From an uncultured Oscillospiraceae bacterium (GTDB taxonomy: Bacteria; Bacillota; Clostridia; Oscillospirales; Ruminococcaceae): 29,722 bases of DNA. The notes beneath the pieces are model-generated. The model did not search any database. It had not been told where the DNA came from and worked only from the letters and a program-made list of their open reading frames with translations. Positions 1 to 9,222 of the stretch are shown in pieces. The stretch spans positions 1 to 29,722 of the forward strand of contig URKR01000022.1 of NCBI GenBank assembly GCA_900548355.1. The letters run 5' to 3'. Each line of letters starts with the position of its first letter. Position 1 is the stretch's first letter. The position numbers and the translations under genes were made by a program.

Positions 1-495
1 ATACTGTAACGCATAGGAGGCGTCGCCCCGTTTCAGCGCCTCCATAATTTCCGTGGTTTCTCTTTTCAGGTTTTCTTCCTTGTCATACCAGCCCAAAACC
101 GTGGAATGTTCGCCCCAAAAGGAATACCCGTCGATACCAAACAGAGCGTATTTCGGTTCGTCCGCCTTTGTCTTAAACATAGGGGAAGAGAGTATTTTGT
201 AGCATTCCACAATGGATTTGCCGTCATAGGAGGCAATCAGGATTCTTCCCGGATTCACAACGGGCTGCCCTATGCTCTTGCTTTTTGAGGAGTTCGTTAT
301 TTCCCCGGACATGAGGCTGTCCAGAGAAACGTTCAAAGCCTTGGACAAAACAAGCAGGGTTTCCACCTCCGGATACCCGATTCCTTGTTCCCATTTGGAT
401 ACCGCCTGACGGCTGACGCGCAGCAGCTCGGCCAGTTCCTCCTGCGTGAAGCCCCGCGCCCGGCGGGCTTCGGCCAGCTGTTCGCCCCAGGTCAT
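1..495 (-). CDS. XRE-family transcriptional regulator, cut by the window edge
   Basis: This reading frame stays open to base 1, so the C-terminus lies outside the window; 165 codons are visible. Residues 5-60 form an XRE/Cro-type helix-turn-helix, with FTQEELAELLRVSRQAVSKWEQG as the core (shown here split: FTQEELAELL then RVSRQAVSKWEQG). This is the common Firmicute 'AVSKWE' class that binds DNA as a dimer. After a short linker (SSKSKS, about residue 72) comes a polar region with no motif I recognise and no membrane segment in view. The start is the ATG at 495-493, preceded by AAAGGAGG. It is transcribed divergently from ilvA. The DNA-binding role is clear; its target is unknown, although self-regulation is usual for the family. 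Confidence 0.88.
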   Translation of the reverse strand, partial: MTWGEQLAEARRARGFTQEELAELLRVSRQAVSKWEQGIGYPEVETLLVLSKALNVSLDSLMSGEITNSSKSKSIGQPVVNPGRILIASYDGKSIVECYKILSSPMFKTKADEPKYALFGIDGYSFWGEHSTVLGWYDKEENLKRETTEIMEALKRGDASYALQY

Positions 496-564
496 TGAGT
501 TCGCCTCCTTTCCTGAAGGGGAAATGGGGAGATTGGGAGGGAGCCAGCGAGTTTCTGTACCTTT

Positions 565-593
565 AGTTTAGCACCCACACCCTGCTGCGGCAA
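565..593 (-). promoter_or_regulatory. Promoter of the XRE regulator
   Basis: On the minus strand, TTGCCG (593-588) and TAAACT (570-565) are separated by exactly 17 bases. They lie about 70 bases upstream of the regulator's start codon. Both boxes are moderate matches to the housekeeping sigma-A consensus. Confidence 0.55.
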
Positions 594-735
594 GAAACTT
601 TTGGCTACTCGGCGCTACTTGGCGGTTGCGGCGCTGCGCCGGGGCCAGGCGGGCTGCCAACAAATAAAGCCCTGCGCCGCAGCACGAAAATTTATACAAG
701 GGTAAGCGATTTGTCAAAAGGTGAAATAAATTCAC

Positions 736-764
736 TTTACAAATTAAATGAATTCAACTATAAT
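736..764 (+). promoter_or_regulatory. Sigma-A promoter of ilvA
   Basis: TTTACA (736-741), a 17-base spacer and a perfect TATAAT (759-764) predict a transcript start near 771. An ATG at 748 that opens a longer reading frame into ilvA lies inside the promoter spacer, so it cannot be in the mRNA made from this promoter. This settles the ilvA start choice. Confidence 0.82.
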
Positions 765-779
765 CATGCGTATACGCTC

Positions 780-840
780 GCTGCCGCAAAAACGGCAACG
801 GCCCGGTTTATACCGGGCCGTTTTGCTGCTTGGCGGCAGC
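780..840 (+). promoter_or_regulatory. Leader hairpin of ilvA, terminator-like (possible attenuator)
   Basis: The short leader between the promoter and the ilvA ribosome binding site is nearly all one nested hairpin. Outer arms GCTGCCGC (780-787) and GCGGCAGC (833-840) pair perfectly. The inner stem CGGCCCGG (799-806) and CCGGGCCG (813-820) has a 6-base loop and is followed by TTTTGCTGCTT, the form of a Rho-independent terminator. I see no T-box, no riboswitch core and no leader peptide downstream of the predicted start. Attenuation by a protein or another factor is an inference. Confidence 0.55.
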
Positions 841-855
841 CAAGGGGGAAGAAGA

Positions 856-2052
856 TTGCTGACGCTTGATAAAATCTACCACGCGGCCTTTGTGCTGCGG
901 GACGTCGCCCGCCGCACCGACCTCATCGCCGCGCCGCGGCTGGGGGCCGGCGGGGGGCTCTACTTAAAAACCGAGAACCTGCAGGTGACCGGCAGCTTCA
1001 AGGTGCGCGGGGCCTACTACAAAATCAGCCAGCTGACCGAGGAGGAGCGCGCCCGCGGCGTCATCGCCTGTTCAGCCGGCAACCACGCGCAGGGGGTGGC
1101 GCTGGCCGCCACCCGCATGGGCATCCCGAGCGTCGTCTGTATGCCGGACGGCGCGCCGATCATGAAGGTTGAGAGCACCAAGCGGCTCGGCGCGCGGGTG
1201 GAACTGGTCAAAGGCACCTACGATGACGCGCACGACCGCGCCGTCGAACTGCAGCAGCAGACCGGCATGACCTTCATCCACCCCTATGACGACGAGCTCG
1301 TCATGGCCGGGCAGGGCACGATCGGGCTCGAAATCCTTGACCAGCTGCCCGATGCCGACGCGGTCATTGTGCCGGTCGGGGGCGGCGGGCTGATCGCCGG
1401 GGTGGCGATGGCCGTCAAGAGCCTGCGCCCCGAGGTCAAGGTCTACGGGGTGCAGGCGGCCGGCGCGGCGAGTATGTACAACGCTTTCCGAGACAAAACC
1501 TACGAGACACTCGACCGGGTCGATACCTTCGCCGACGGCATCGCGGTCAAGACGCCGGGCGAGCAGACCTTCGCCTTAATCGAGCAGTATGTTGACGACA
1601 TCGTCACGGTCAGCGAGGACGAGATCGCGGCCGCGATCCTCTCGCTGATGGAAAACCAAAAGCTCGTGGCCGAGGGCGCCGGCGCAACGCCGGTTGCGGC
1701 CGCCCTCTTCGGCAAGCTGCCGATCGAGGGGAAAAAGACGGTCTGCCTGATCTCGGGCGGAAACATCGATGTGAACATCCTCTCCCGGGTCATCAATCGC
1801 GGCCTTGTGATGAGCGGCCGCAAGTGCAACCTGATGATTGCGCTGGAGGACAAGCCCGGCCAGCTGACCCGGGTCAGCGAGATCATCTCGGGCTGCGGTG
1901 CGAACGTTGTCAGCGTGCAGTATGACCTCGGCGATACCAACATGGCGATCACAAGCTGCTTCCTGAAGCTCGGCCTCGAAACCCGTGACACCGCCCAGAT
2001 TGAGGAGATCAGGGCAAAGCTGCAGGCCGAAGGGTTTCAGGTGGTGGGATAA
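856..2052 (+). CDS. ilvA: Threonine ammonia-lyase
   Basis: This PLP enzyme converts L-threonine to 2-oxobutanoate and ammonia, the first committed step to isoleucine. The chosen start is TTG at 856, giving 398 residues beginning MLTLDKIYHA, the usual N-terminus of clostridial forms. It has an AAGGGGG ribosome binding site 7-8 bases upstream. The ATG at 748 is rejected because it sits inside the promoter. The PLP lysine is Lys49 in SFKVRG, and the phosphate-binding loop is GGGGL in VPVGGGGLIAG. A single C-terminal ACT domain (from about residue 318, LMIALEDKPGQLTRV) suggests allosteric control. The length fits the single-ACT class. Whether it is biosynthetic or catabolic cannot be read directly, but the neighbouring ilvBNCD genes favour isoleucine synthesis. 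Confidence 0.95.
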   Translation: MLTLDKIYHAAFVLRDVARRTDLIAAPRLGAGGGLYLKTENLQVTGSFKVRGAYYKISQLTEEERARGVIACSAGNHAQGVALAATRMGIPSVVCMPDGAPIMKVESTKRLGARVELVKGTYDDAHDRAVELQQQTGMTFIHPYDDELVMAGQGTIGLEILDQLPDADAVIVPVGGGGLIAGVAMAVKSLRPEVKVYGVQAAGAASMYNAFRDKTYETLDRVDTFADGIAVKTPGEQTFALIEQYVDDIVTVSEDEIAAAILSLMENQKLVAEGAGATPVAAALFGKLPIEGKKTVCLISGGNIDVNILSRVINRGLVMSGRKCNLMIALEDKPGQLTRVSEIISGCGANVVSVQYDLGDTNMAITSCFLKLGLETRDTAQIEEIRAKLQAEGFQVVG

Positions 2053-2056
2053 AAAA

Positions 2057-2180
2057 GCAGGGGCGGATGCTTGCATCCGCCCGCAAAAGTCCGCGCCGTC
2101 CTCGGCGCATGTCCGCCGACGGCAACGGATTTTGACTTTTTCGACAGTCTGCGGGCCAATGCCAAGCACCGGCCCCTACA
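2057..2180. repeat. Palindromic element R1 with GTAGGGGC-like ends
   Basis: The left end GCAGGGGCG (2057-2065) and right end GGCCCCTACA (2171-2180) form imperfect terminal inverted repeats. Inside the left end is a palindrome, GGCGGATGC then TTGCATCCGCC. The element begins 4 bases after the ilvA stop codon. Related copies are at 9065-9143, 11381-11404 and 14791-14865. It fills the gap between ilvA and the convergent ATPase gene and may end transcription from either side. No transposase gene is nearby. Confidence 0.6.
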
Positions 2181-2202
2181 GTGGTCTCTTTATTCTATAA
2201 TC

Positions 2203-3426
2203 TCAAACCCCTACTCCCGCCGCGGCGAGCTCTACAAACTGTTTGGCGACGCGGGGGCTGCGGCCGCCGGCGCGCAGGGCGAAGGCTTCGCCCCGCAGAT
2301 AGAGCTGGTCGGCCGGCATCTGCAAACCGTACTGCTTGGCCAGATCGAGCAGGATCGCGTCAAAACGGGCCTTATCCGGCTGCTGGAAGGTCACGGTCAG
2401 CCCGAACCGGGCCGACAGGCTCATGAGTTCCTGCCGGGTGTCGCCCTCGTGCAGGTCGTCTCCGGTGCGGTCGCTCATCCGCTCTTTGACAAGATGCCGC
2501 CGGTTTGAAGTGGCATAGACCGCCACATTGTGGCTGCGCCCGCCGACGCTGCCCTCAAGGATCGCCTTGAGCGCCGCGAAGTTGTCGTCGTTCGAAGAAA
2601 AACTCAGGTCGTCAATGAAAAGGATGAACTTGAGCGGGTTCTGCGCAAGCTCGTCCATCAGGGCCGGCAGCTGATAAAGCTGGTGCTTCTTGATCTCGAC
2701 AAGGCGCAGCCCTTCGGCGGCGAATTCGTTCGCAATCGCCTTGACCGTGCTTGATTTGCCGGTGCCGGCGTCGCCGTACAGCAGCACGTTGGCGGCCGGT
2801 TTGCCGGCCAGCAGCGCTTTGGTGTTGTCAATGACCTTCTGGCGTTCACGCTCGTACCCCGGCAGCTGCGAAAGCCGCTGCGGGTCGGGGTAGCGCACCG
2901 GGGTCAGGCGCCCGTCTTCGAGGGTGAAAACATGGCACCGCGCAAACATCCCGAAACCTTTGCGCCCAACCTCGGCGCAGCGCGCCAGGTAGGCGGCGGT
3001 GTAGTTCTGCGTCTGCGCCTTCCAGCTTGGCGGCAGCATCTGCTGCAGCAGGCGGTCGGCGTCGGGCAGGCCGCCCACCAGGTCGGGTAGCGTCAGCGCG
3101 CCGATGCGCTGCAGCAGCGCAAGTTCCCGCGCCAGGCAGGCTTCTGCCACCTCGCCGGCGCCGCCGGCCGCCGCGCGGCGGATACAGAGGTTGTCATCCT
3201 CAAGCAAAATGTCAAGCAGCACGGCGCCCCAATCCTCGCCAATGGGCAGCAGCGCGGCTTCAAACGCCGAAGCGGCCGCCACCAATGGGGCCGGCCGGCC
3301 GTCATACCCGGCTGCGGCGGAAAGCAGCGCGCGGAACTTTTCAATCAGCGGGTTGCCCAGAATCCCCCGGAACACAACCAACCCGCCGAGCTTGGCATCC
3401 CATTCGGTCACCTGATGTACATCCAT
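2203..3426 (-). CDS. AAA-type ATP-binding protein, DUF815 type
   Basis: The product is 407 residues. The N-terminal ~195 residues are helical and unassigned. A P-loop ATPase follows, with Walker A GDAGTGKSS at about 218-226 and Walker B FILFIDDLSF at about 267-276. An AAA-like arginine-rich segment follows (VYATSNRRHLVKERMSDR). This arrangement matches the DUF815 family of uncharacterised bacterial ATPases. It is predicted to be cytosolic, with no membrane segment or signal. The start is ATG at 3426-3424 with GGGGG 9 bases upstream. It faces ilvA and lies back to back with the T-box promoter. The substrate is unknown; the fold suggests an ATP-driven remodelling or loading activity. Confidence 0.85.
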   Translation of the reverse strand: MDVHQVTEWDAKLGGLVVFRGILGNPLIEKFRALLSAAAGYDGRPAPLVAAASAFEAALLPIGEDWGAVLLDILLEDDNLCIRRAAAGGAGEVAEACLARELALLQRIGALTLPDLVGGLPDADRLLQQMLPPSWKAQTQNYTAAYLARCAEVGRKGFGMFARCHVFTLEDGRLTPVRYPDPQRLSQLPGYERERQKVIDNTKALLAGKPAANVLLYGDAGTGKSSTVKAIANEFAAEGLRLVEIKKHQLYQLPALMDELAQNPLKFILFIDDLSFSSNDDNFAALKAILEGSVGGRSHNVAVYATSNRRHLVKERMSDRTGDDLHEGDTRQELMSLSARFGLTVTFQQPDKARFDAILLDLAKQYGLQMPADQLYLRGEAFALRAGGRSPRVAKQFVELAAAGVGV

Positions 3427-3539
3427 ACCCAGTTACCCCCTTAGAAAATTCAACAAAAAGAGACAGGCTTGTCAACCCCCAGTATACCCGGTTGGTGCGC
3501 CGCTTGCAAGGCGGATTGTGAAAACTGACCAAAATGGGG

Positions 3540-3568
3540 TTGACACCGGGCAAAAAATGCGGTACAAT
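3540..3568 (+). promoter_or_regulatory. Promoter of the ilvBNCD T-box transcript
   Basis: A perfect TTGACA (3540-3545) and TACAAT (3563-3568) are separated by 17 bases. The predicted start near 3575 is just upstream of T-box stem I. Confidence 0.85.
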
Positions 3569-3593
3569 CCATTATAAACTTTTCAAATTCCCA

Positions 3594-3861
3594 AATGCAA
3601 GGAAGGGAAGCAGTAGCGCTTCTCCGCCGTAACCAGAGAGCTGCCGGCCGGTGCAAGGCAGCGCGCGGCGCGGTGCGAACTCGTCCCGGAGCAGGCACGG
3701 TGAAAGCAAGGCGAGTAGCCGGGCACGGGGGCACCCGTTATTGTGCAGGGCTTTCTCAAAGTGAAGCCCGTTGAGGGGGCGCAGTTTGCGCCAATGAGAG
3801 TGGTACCGCAGAGCGCCTGACGGCCTTTGTCTCTTACACAAAGAGGCAAAGGCTGTTTTTT
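3594..3861 (+). promoter_or_regulatory. T-box leader with leucine specifier, controlling ilvBNCD
   Basis: This is a tRNA-sensing T-box riboregulator. Stem I carries the AGAGAGCTG distal motif (about 3637-3645). The specifier loop reads GAA-CTC-GTC, which puts the codon CTC (Leu) at 3680-3682. The stem III side shows GAGTAG and the CCCGTTA motif. The T-box sequence, an AGAGTGGTACCGC core, lies at about 3797-3809. The competing terminator is GCCTTTG (3823-3829) paired with CAAAGGC (3847-3853), followed by a T run to 3861. Uncharged tRNA-Leu should stabilise the antiterminator and switch on ilvBNCD. A leucine specifier on ilvB operons is known in Bacillus. Confidence 0.95.
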
Positions 3862-3920
3862 ATTTCAGGCGCTGCCCGGCGCCGGTTGTAAGAAAGCAGG
3901 AGATGAAAGGAGAGAGGAAC

Positions 3921-5585
3921 ATGCGTTTGACAGGCTCCCAGATTTTTGTGGAGGTTTTGATTGAGCAGGGCGTTGATATCCTGTTCGGCTACCCCGGCGG
4001 TGCGGTGCTGAACTTGTATGACGAACTGTATAAAAGCTCTGAGAGAATCCGAACCGTACTAACCGCCCACGAACAGGGCGCCGCCCATGCGGCTGACGGC
4101 TACGCCCGGGCCACCGGCCGCACCGGCGTGGTGCTGGCTACCAGCGGCCCCGGCGCGACCAACCTTGTCACCGGGATCGCCACCGCCTATATGGACAGCG
4201 TCCCGATGGTTGCCTTTACCGGCAACGTCGCAACCTCGCTGATCGGGCGGGACAGCTTCCAGGAAGCGTATATCGAGGGCATCACCCTTCCGATCACCAA
4301 ACATAACTATACGGTGCGCCGGGTGGAGGACCTGGCCGACACGATGCGCGCGGCCTTCCGCATTGCGCAGAGCGGCCGCAAAGGCCCGGTGCTTGTCGAT
4401 ATTCCGAAGGACGTCACGGCCAATTCCTGTGAGTTTACCCACAAGGAACCCGAGCTGATCCGCACCGTGACCCAGGTGGACGACGCGCTTGCCCGCCAGG
4501 CCGCCGACATGATCAACAAGGCGCAGCGGCCGATCGTCTGCTTTGGCGGCGGCGTGCGCAGCGCCTTTGGCTGCCAGCCGCTGCGGGATTTGCTGAACAA
4601 GGCGGGCATCCCGGCCACCCACACCCTGATGGCGGCCGGCGTGCTTGGCTATGGCGAACCCTACAACCTTGGCATGCTGGGCATGCACGGCGGCTATGCG
4701 GCCAACAAGGCGGTGGCGGAAGCCGACCTTGTCATTGCGGTGGGAACCCGTTTTTCCGACCGGGTGGCGCTCAACCCCGAAACATTTGCCAACAGGGCCA
4801 AGGTTATCCAGATTGACATCGACCCGAGCGAGATGGGCAAAAACATTGCGGTGGACCTGGGGATCGCCGGCGACGCGGCTTATGTGCTGCAGGCAATTCT
4901 GCCCTACCTTGAGCCGGCTGAGCACACGGCCTGGATGGATCAGATCCATGAATGGCAGAAAAACGACTGCAAACCCCAGGACAGCGAAACAGAGCTGCGC
5001 CCCCACCAGCTGATTGATGAAATCTGCCGCCAGGCCGGGCCGGACGCCGTGTATGTGACCGATGTCGGCCAGCACCAGATGTGGGCGGCCCAGTACCTGC
5101 ACCACACCAAGAGCCGCGGCTTTTTGACCAGCGGCGGGCTTGGCACAATGGGCTTCGGCTACGGCGCGGCGATCGGCGCGCAGATGGCGCTCGGCCGTGA
5201 CCAGCGGGTCATTATGCTGACCGGCGACGGTTCCTTCCACATGAACCTCAACGAAGGCTGCACCGCCGTCAGCTACCATCTGCCGATCATCACGGTCATC
5301 TTCAACAACCAGGTGCTCGGCATGGTGCGGCAATGGCAGACAAGCTTCTACGGCAAGCGCTATTCTTCCACCGACCCGCACCGCAGGACCGACTTTGTCA
5401 AGGTGGCCGAAGGGTTCGGCGCCAAGGGCTACCGCGCCGCCACCCCGGCCGAATTCCGCGCCGCTTTTGCCGATGCTCTCAAACAGGAAGGCCCGTGCTG
5501 GATCGACTGCCGCATTGGCAAGGACGAGAAGGTGCTGCCGATGATTCCGGGCGGCGGCGATATCAACGACATCATCATGGAGTGA
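3921..5585 (+). CDS. ilvB: Acetolactate synthase, large (catalytic) subunit
   Basis: This ThDP- and FAD-dependent enzyme condenses two pyruvates, or pyruvate and 2-oxobutanoate, in the first common step of valine, leucine and isoleucine synthesis. It has 554 residues from ATG 3921, which has AAGGAGAGAGG just upstream. An ATG 18 bases earlier lacks a usable ribosome binding site. Three domains are visible. The N-terminal Pyr domain has Glu51 in HEQGAAHAADGYAR, the ThDP-activating glutamate. The central domain contains GTRFSDRV. The C-terminal PP domain has the GDGSFHMNLNE...IFNN metal/ThDP motif. Length is normal. It is the first gene after the T-box and is followed 10 bases later by its regulatory subunit. 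Confidence 0.97.
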   Translation: MRLTGSQIFVEVLIEQGVDILFGYPGGAVLNLYDELYKSSERIRTVLTAHEQGAAHAADGYARATGRTGVVLATSGPGATNLVTGIATAYMDSVPMVAFTGNVATSLIGRDSFQEAYIEGITLPITKHNYTVRRVEDLADTMRAAFRIAQSGRKGPVLVDIPKDVTANSCEFTHKEPELIRTVTQVDDALARQAADMINKAQRPIVCFGGGVRSAFGCQPLRDLLNKAGIPATHTLMAAGVLGYGEPYNLGMLGMHGGYAANKAVAEADLVIAVGTRFSDRVALNPETFANRAKVIQIDIDPSEMGKNIAVDLGIAGDAAYVLQAILPYLEPAEHTAWMDQIHEWQKNDCKPQDSETELRPHQLIDEICRQAGPDAVYVTDVGQHQMWAAQYLHHTKSRGFLTSGGLGTMGFGYGAAIGAQMALGRDQRVIMLTGDGSFHMNLNEGCTAVSYHLPIITVIFNNQVLGMVRQWQTSFYGKRYSSTDPHRRTDFVKVAEGFGAKGYRAATPAEFRAAFADALKQEGPCWIDCRIGKDEKVLPMIPGGGDINDIIME

Positions 5586-5595
5586 GGTGGGAAAT

Positions 5596-7310
<1,715 letters not shown>

Positions 7311-7327
7311 AACTCGGAAAGGAATGA

Positions 7328-8992
7328 ATGGTTTTGCGCAGCGATAACGTCAAAAAGGGGCCCGAGCGCGCGCCCAACCGCAGCCTGTTTTACGCTTTGG
7401 GCTACACGCCGGAGGAGCTCGAACGCCCGCTGATCGGCGTCGTATCCGCCTACAGCGAGATTGTGCCCGGCCACATGAACCTCGATAAGCTGGCCGACGC
7501 CGTCAAAGCCGGCGTGCGGATGGCCGGCGGCACCCCGATTCTGATCCCGGCGATCGGCGTCTGCGACGGCATCGCGATGGGGCATATCGGGATGAAATAC
7601 TCGCTTGCCTCCCGCGAACTGATCTGTGACAGCGTCGAGACGATGTGCATGGCCCACCAGCTTGACGGCCTCGTGCTTGTGCCCAACTGCGATAAGATCG
7701 TGCCCGGCATGCTGATGGCGGCCGTGCGGCTCGATATCCCGGCCGTCGTCTGCTCCGGCGGGCCGATGCTGGCCGGCCGGTACGAGGGCGAGGAGGTCAG
7801 TCTTTCCAAGATGTTCGAGGCCGTCGGCGCATACAAGGCCGGCATGATCGATGATGCGCAGCTCGAGGACTGCACCTGCAACTGCTGCCCGGGCTGCGGC
7901 TCCTGCTCGGGTATGTACACGGCCAACAGCATGAACTGCCTGTGCGAGGCCATCGGCATCGCGCTGCCCGGCAACGGCACGATCCCTGCCGTCTACGCCA
8001 AACGCCTGCAGCTCGGCAAGCGGTCCGGCATGGCGATTATGGAGCTTGTGCGCCGCGGCGTCACGGCCCGCCAGATCGTCAACGAGCGTTCAATCCGCAA
8101 CGCGCTGACCTGTGACATGGCGCTCGGCTGCTCGACCAACACGGTGCTGCACCTGCTCGCGATCGCCTACGAGGCTGGCGTGCCGATCGACCTCAAGCTC
8201 TTCAACGAGATCAGCGCCAAAACCCCGAACCTCTGCCACCTGGCCCCGGCCGGCCCGACCCATATGCCCGATTTGTATGAAGCCGGCGGCATCCCGGCCG
8301 TGCAGGCCGAACTCGCGAAGAAAGGCCTGCTCGACCTCGATGTGCCGACGGTCACCGGCAAGACGCTGGGTGAGAACATTGCCGGCGCGCATATTTTGGA
8401 CGAGAAGGCGATCCGCCCGATCGACAACCCCTACTCCGAAACCGGCGGCTTGCAGATTCTCTGGGGCAACATCGCGCCGGACGGCTGCGTCGTCAAGCGC
8501 AGCGCCGTCGCGCCCGAAATGCAGCGCCACACCGGCCCGGCCCGGGTCTTTAACAGCGAGGAGGAGGCCATCGACGCGATCTACAACGGCCGCATCCACC
8601 CCGGCGACGTCGTCGTCATCCGGTACGAAGGCCCCAAGGGCGGCCCCGGCATGCGGGAAATGCTCAACCCGACCAGCGCGCTGGCCGGCATGAAGCTCGA
8701 TACCACCGTCGCCCTCATCACCGACGGCCGGTTCTCCGGCGCTTCGCGCGGCGCGGCCATCGGCCATGTCAGCCCCGAAGCCGCGGCCGGCGGGCCGATC
8801 GGTTTGATTGAGGAGGGCGACCAGATCGCCATCGACATCCCGGCGGCCTCGATCACGCTGCTGGTCGATGACGAGGAACTTGCCCGCCGCAAGGCGGCCT
8901 ATATCGCGCCCGAACCGAATGTCAAGACCGGCTGGCTGGCCCGCTACGCCCGTCAGGTCACCAGCGCCAACCTCGGCGCGGTGCTGCAATAA
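7328..8992 (+). CDS. ilvD: Dihydroxy-acid dehydratase
   Basis: This iron-sulfur enzyme dehydrates the dihydroxy acids to the 2-keto acids of valine and isoleucine. It has 554 residues, the normal length. The start ATG 7328 has AAAGGAA close upstream; a TTG two codons later is an alternative. Cluster cysteines are seen at Cys121 in NCDKIVPGM and Cys193 in [15 protein letters not shown]. At the position where [2Fe-2S] forms have an N-terminal cysteine this protein reads SEIVPGH, so it resembles the oxygen-sensitive E. coli [4Fe-4S] type. The C-terminal signature is [16 protein letters not shown]. It follows ilvC by 17 bases and is the last gene of the operon. Confidence 0.97.
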   Translation: MVLRSDNVKKGPERAPNRSLFYALGYTPEELERPLIGVVSAYSEIVPGHMNLDKLADAVKAGVRMAGGTPILIPAIGVCDGIAMGHIGMKYSLASRELICDSVETMCMAHQLDGLVLVPNCDKIVPGMLMAAVRLDIPAVVCSGGPMLAGRYEGEEVSLSKMFEAVGAYKAGMIDDAQLEDCTCNCCPGCGSCSGMYTANSMNCLCEAIGIALPGNGTIPAVYAKRLQLGKRSGMAIMELVRRGVTARQIVNERSIRNALTCDMALGCSTNTVLHLLAIAYEAGVPIDLKLFNEISAKTPNLCHLAPAGPTHMPDLYEAGGIPAVQAELAKKGLLDLDVPTVTGKTLGENIAGAHILDEKAIRPIDNPYSETGGLQILWGNIAPDGCVVKRSAVAPEMQRHTGPARVFNSEEEAIDAIYNGRIHPGDVVVIRYEGPKGGPGMREMLNPTSALAGMKLDTTVALITDGRFSGASRGAAIGHVSPEAAAGGPIGLIEEGDQIAIDIPAASITLLVDDEELARRKAAYIAPEPNVKTGWLARYARQVTSANLGAVLQ

Positions 8993-9015
8993 CCGGCAGA
9001 AATAGAACATAGCGC

Positions 9016-9057
9016 AACGCGCCCTTCCCGAATCATGGGAAGGGCGCGTTTGGTTTT
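9016..9057 (+). terminator. Rho-independent terminator of ilvBNCD
   Basis: A 14-base-pair perfect stem (AACGCGCCCTTCCC, 9016-9029, with its complement at 9037-9050) has a 7-base loop and is followed by TGGTTTT. It lies 24 bases after the ilvD stop. Confidence 0.85.
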
Positions 9058-9064
9058 GAGAAAA

Positions 9065-9143
9065 TGTAGGGGCGGATGCTCGCATCCGCCCGTGGGCTTT
9101 TCCTCGCCGCAAACCTCTCCGGGCGAGCAATGCTCGCCCCTAC
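9065..9143. repeat. Palindromic element R2 with GTAGGGGC ends
   Basis: The terminal inverted repeats are perfect: GTAGGGGCG (9066-9074) and CGCCCCTAC (9135-9143). The left arm contains the GGCGGATGC palindrome also seen in R1 and R4. The right arm contains GGGCGAGCAATGCTCGCCC, itself a palindrome. The 79-base unit has no coding capacity, so it is a non-autonomous, MITE-like or REP-like element. Confidence 0.7.
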
Positions 9144-9157
9144 GGCGACTATTTTGA

Positions 9158-9222
9158 GGCGGCGCAGCCGCCGAACCACCATAATTTTTTAATTCTTCAT
9201 TTTTAATTTTTCATTTTCCAAC
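9158..9222 (-). repeat. Composite element: A/G-rich tract, GTGG, GC palindrome (nadE copy)
   Basis: Read on the minus strand, an A-rich tract of near-repeats (AATTAAAAATGAAG and similar, about 9222-9181) runs into GTGGTTCG and then the palindrome GGCGGCTGCGCCGCC (9172-9158). The same architecture follows the stops of the enzyme I-like gene, the GNAT gene and spoVAE, and recurs at 11416-11460. Here the purine tract overlaps the last codons of nadE. Confidence 0.6.
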
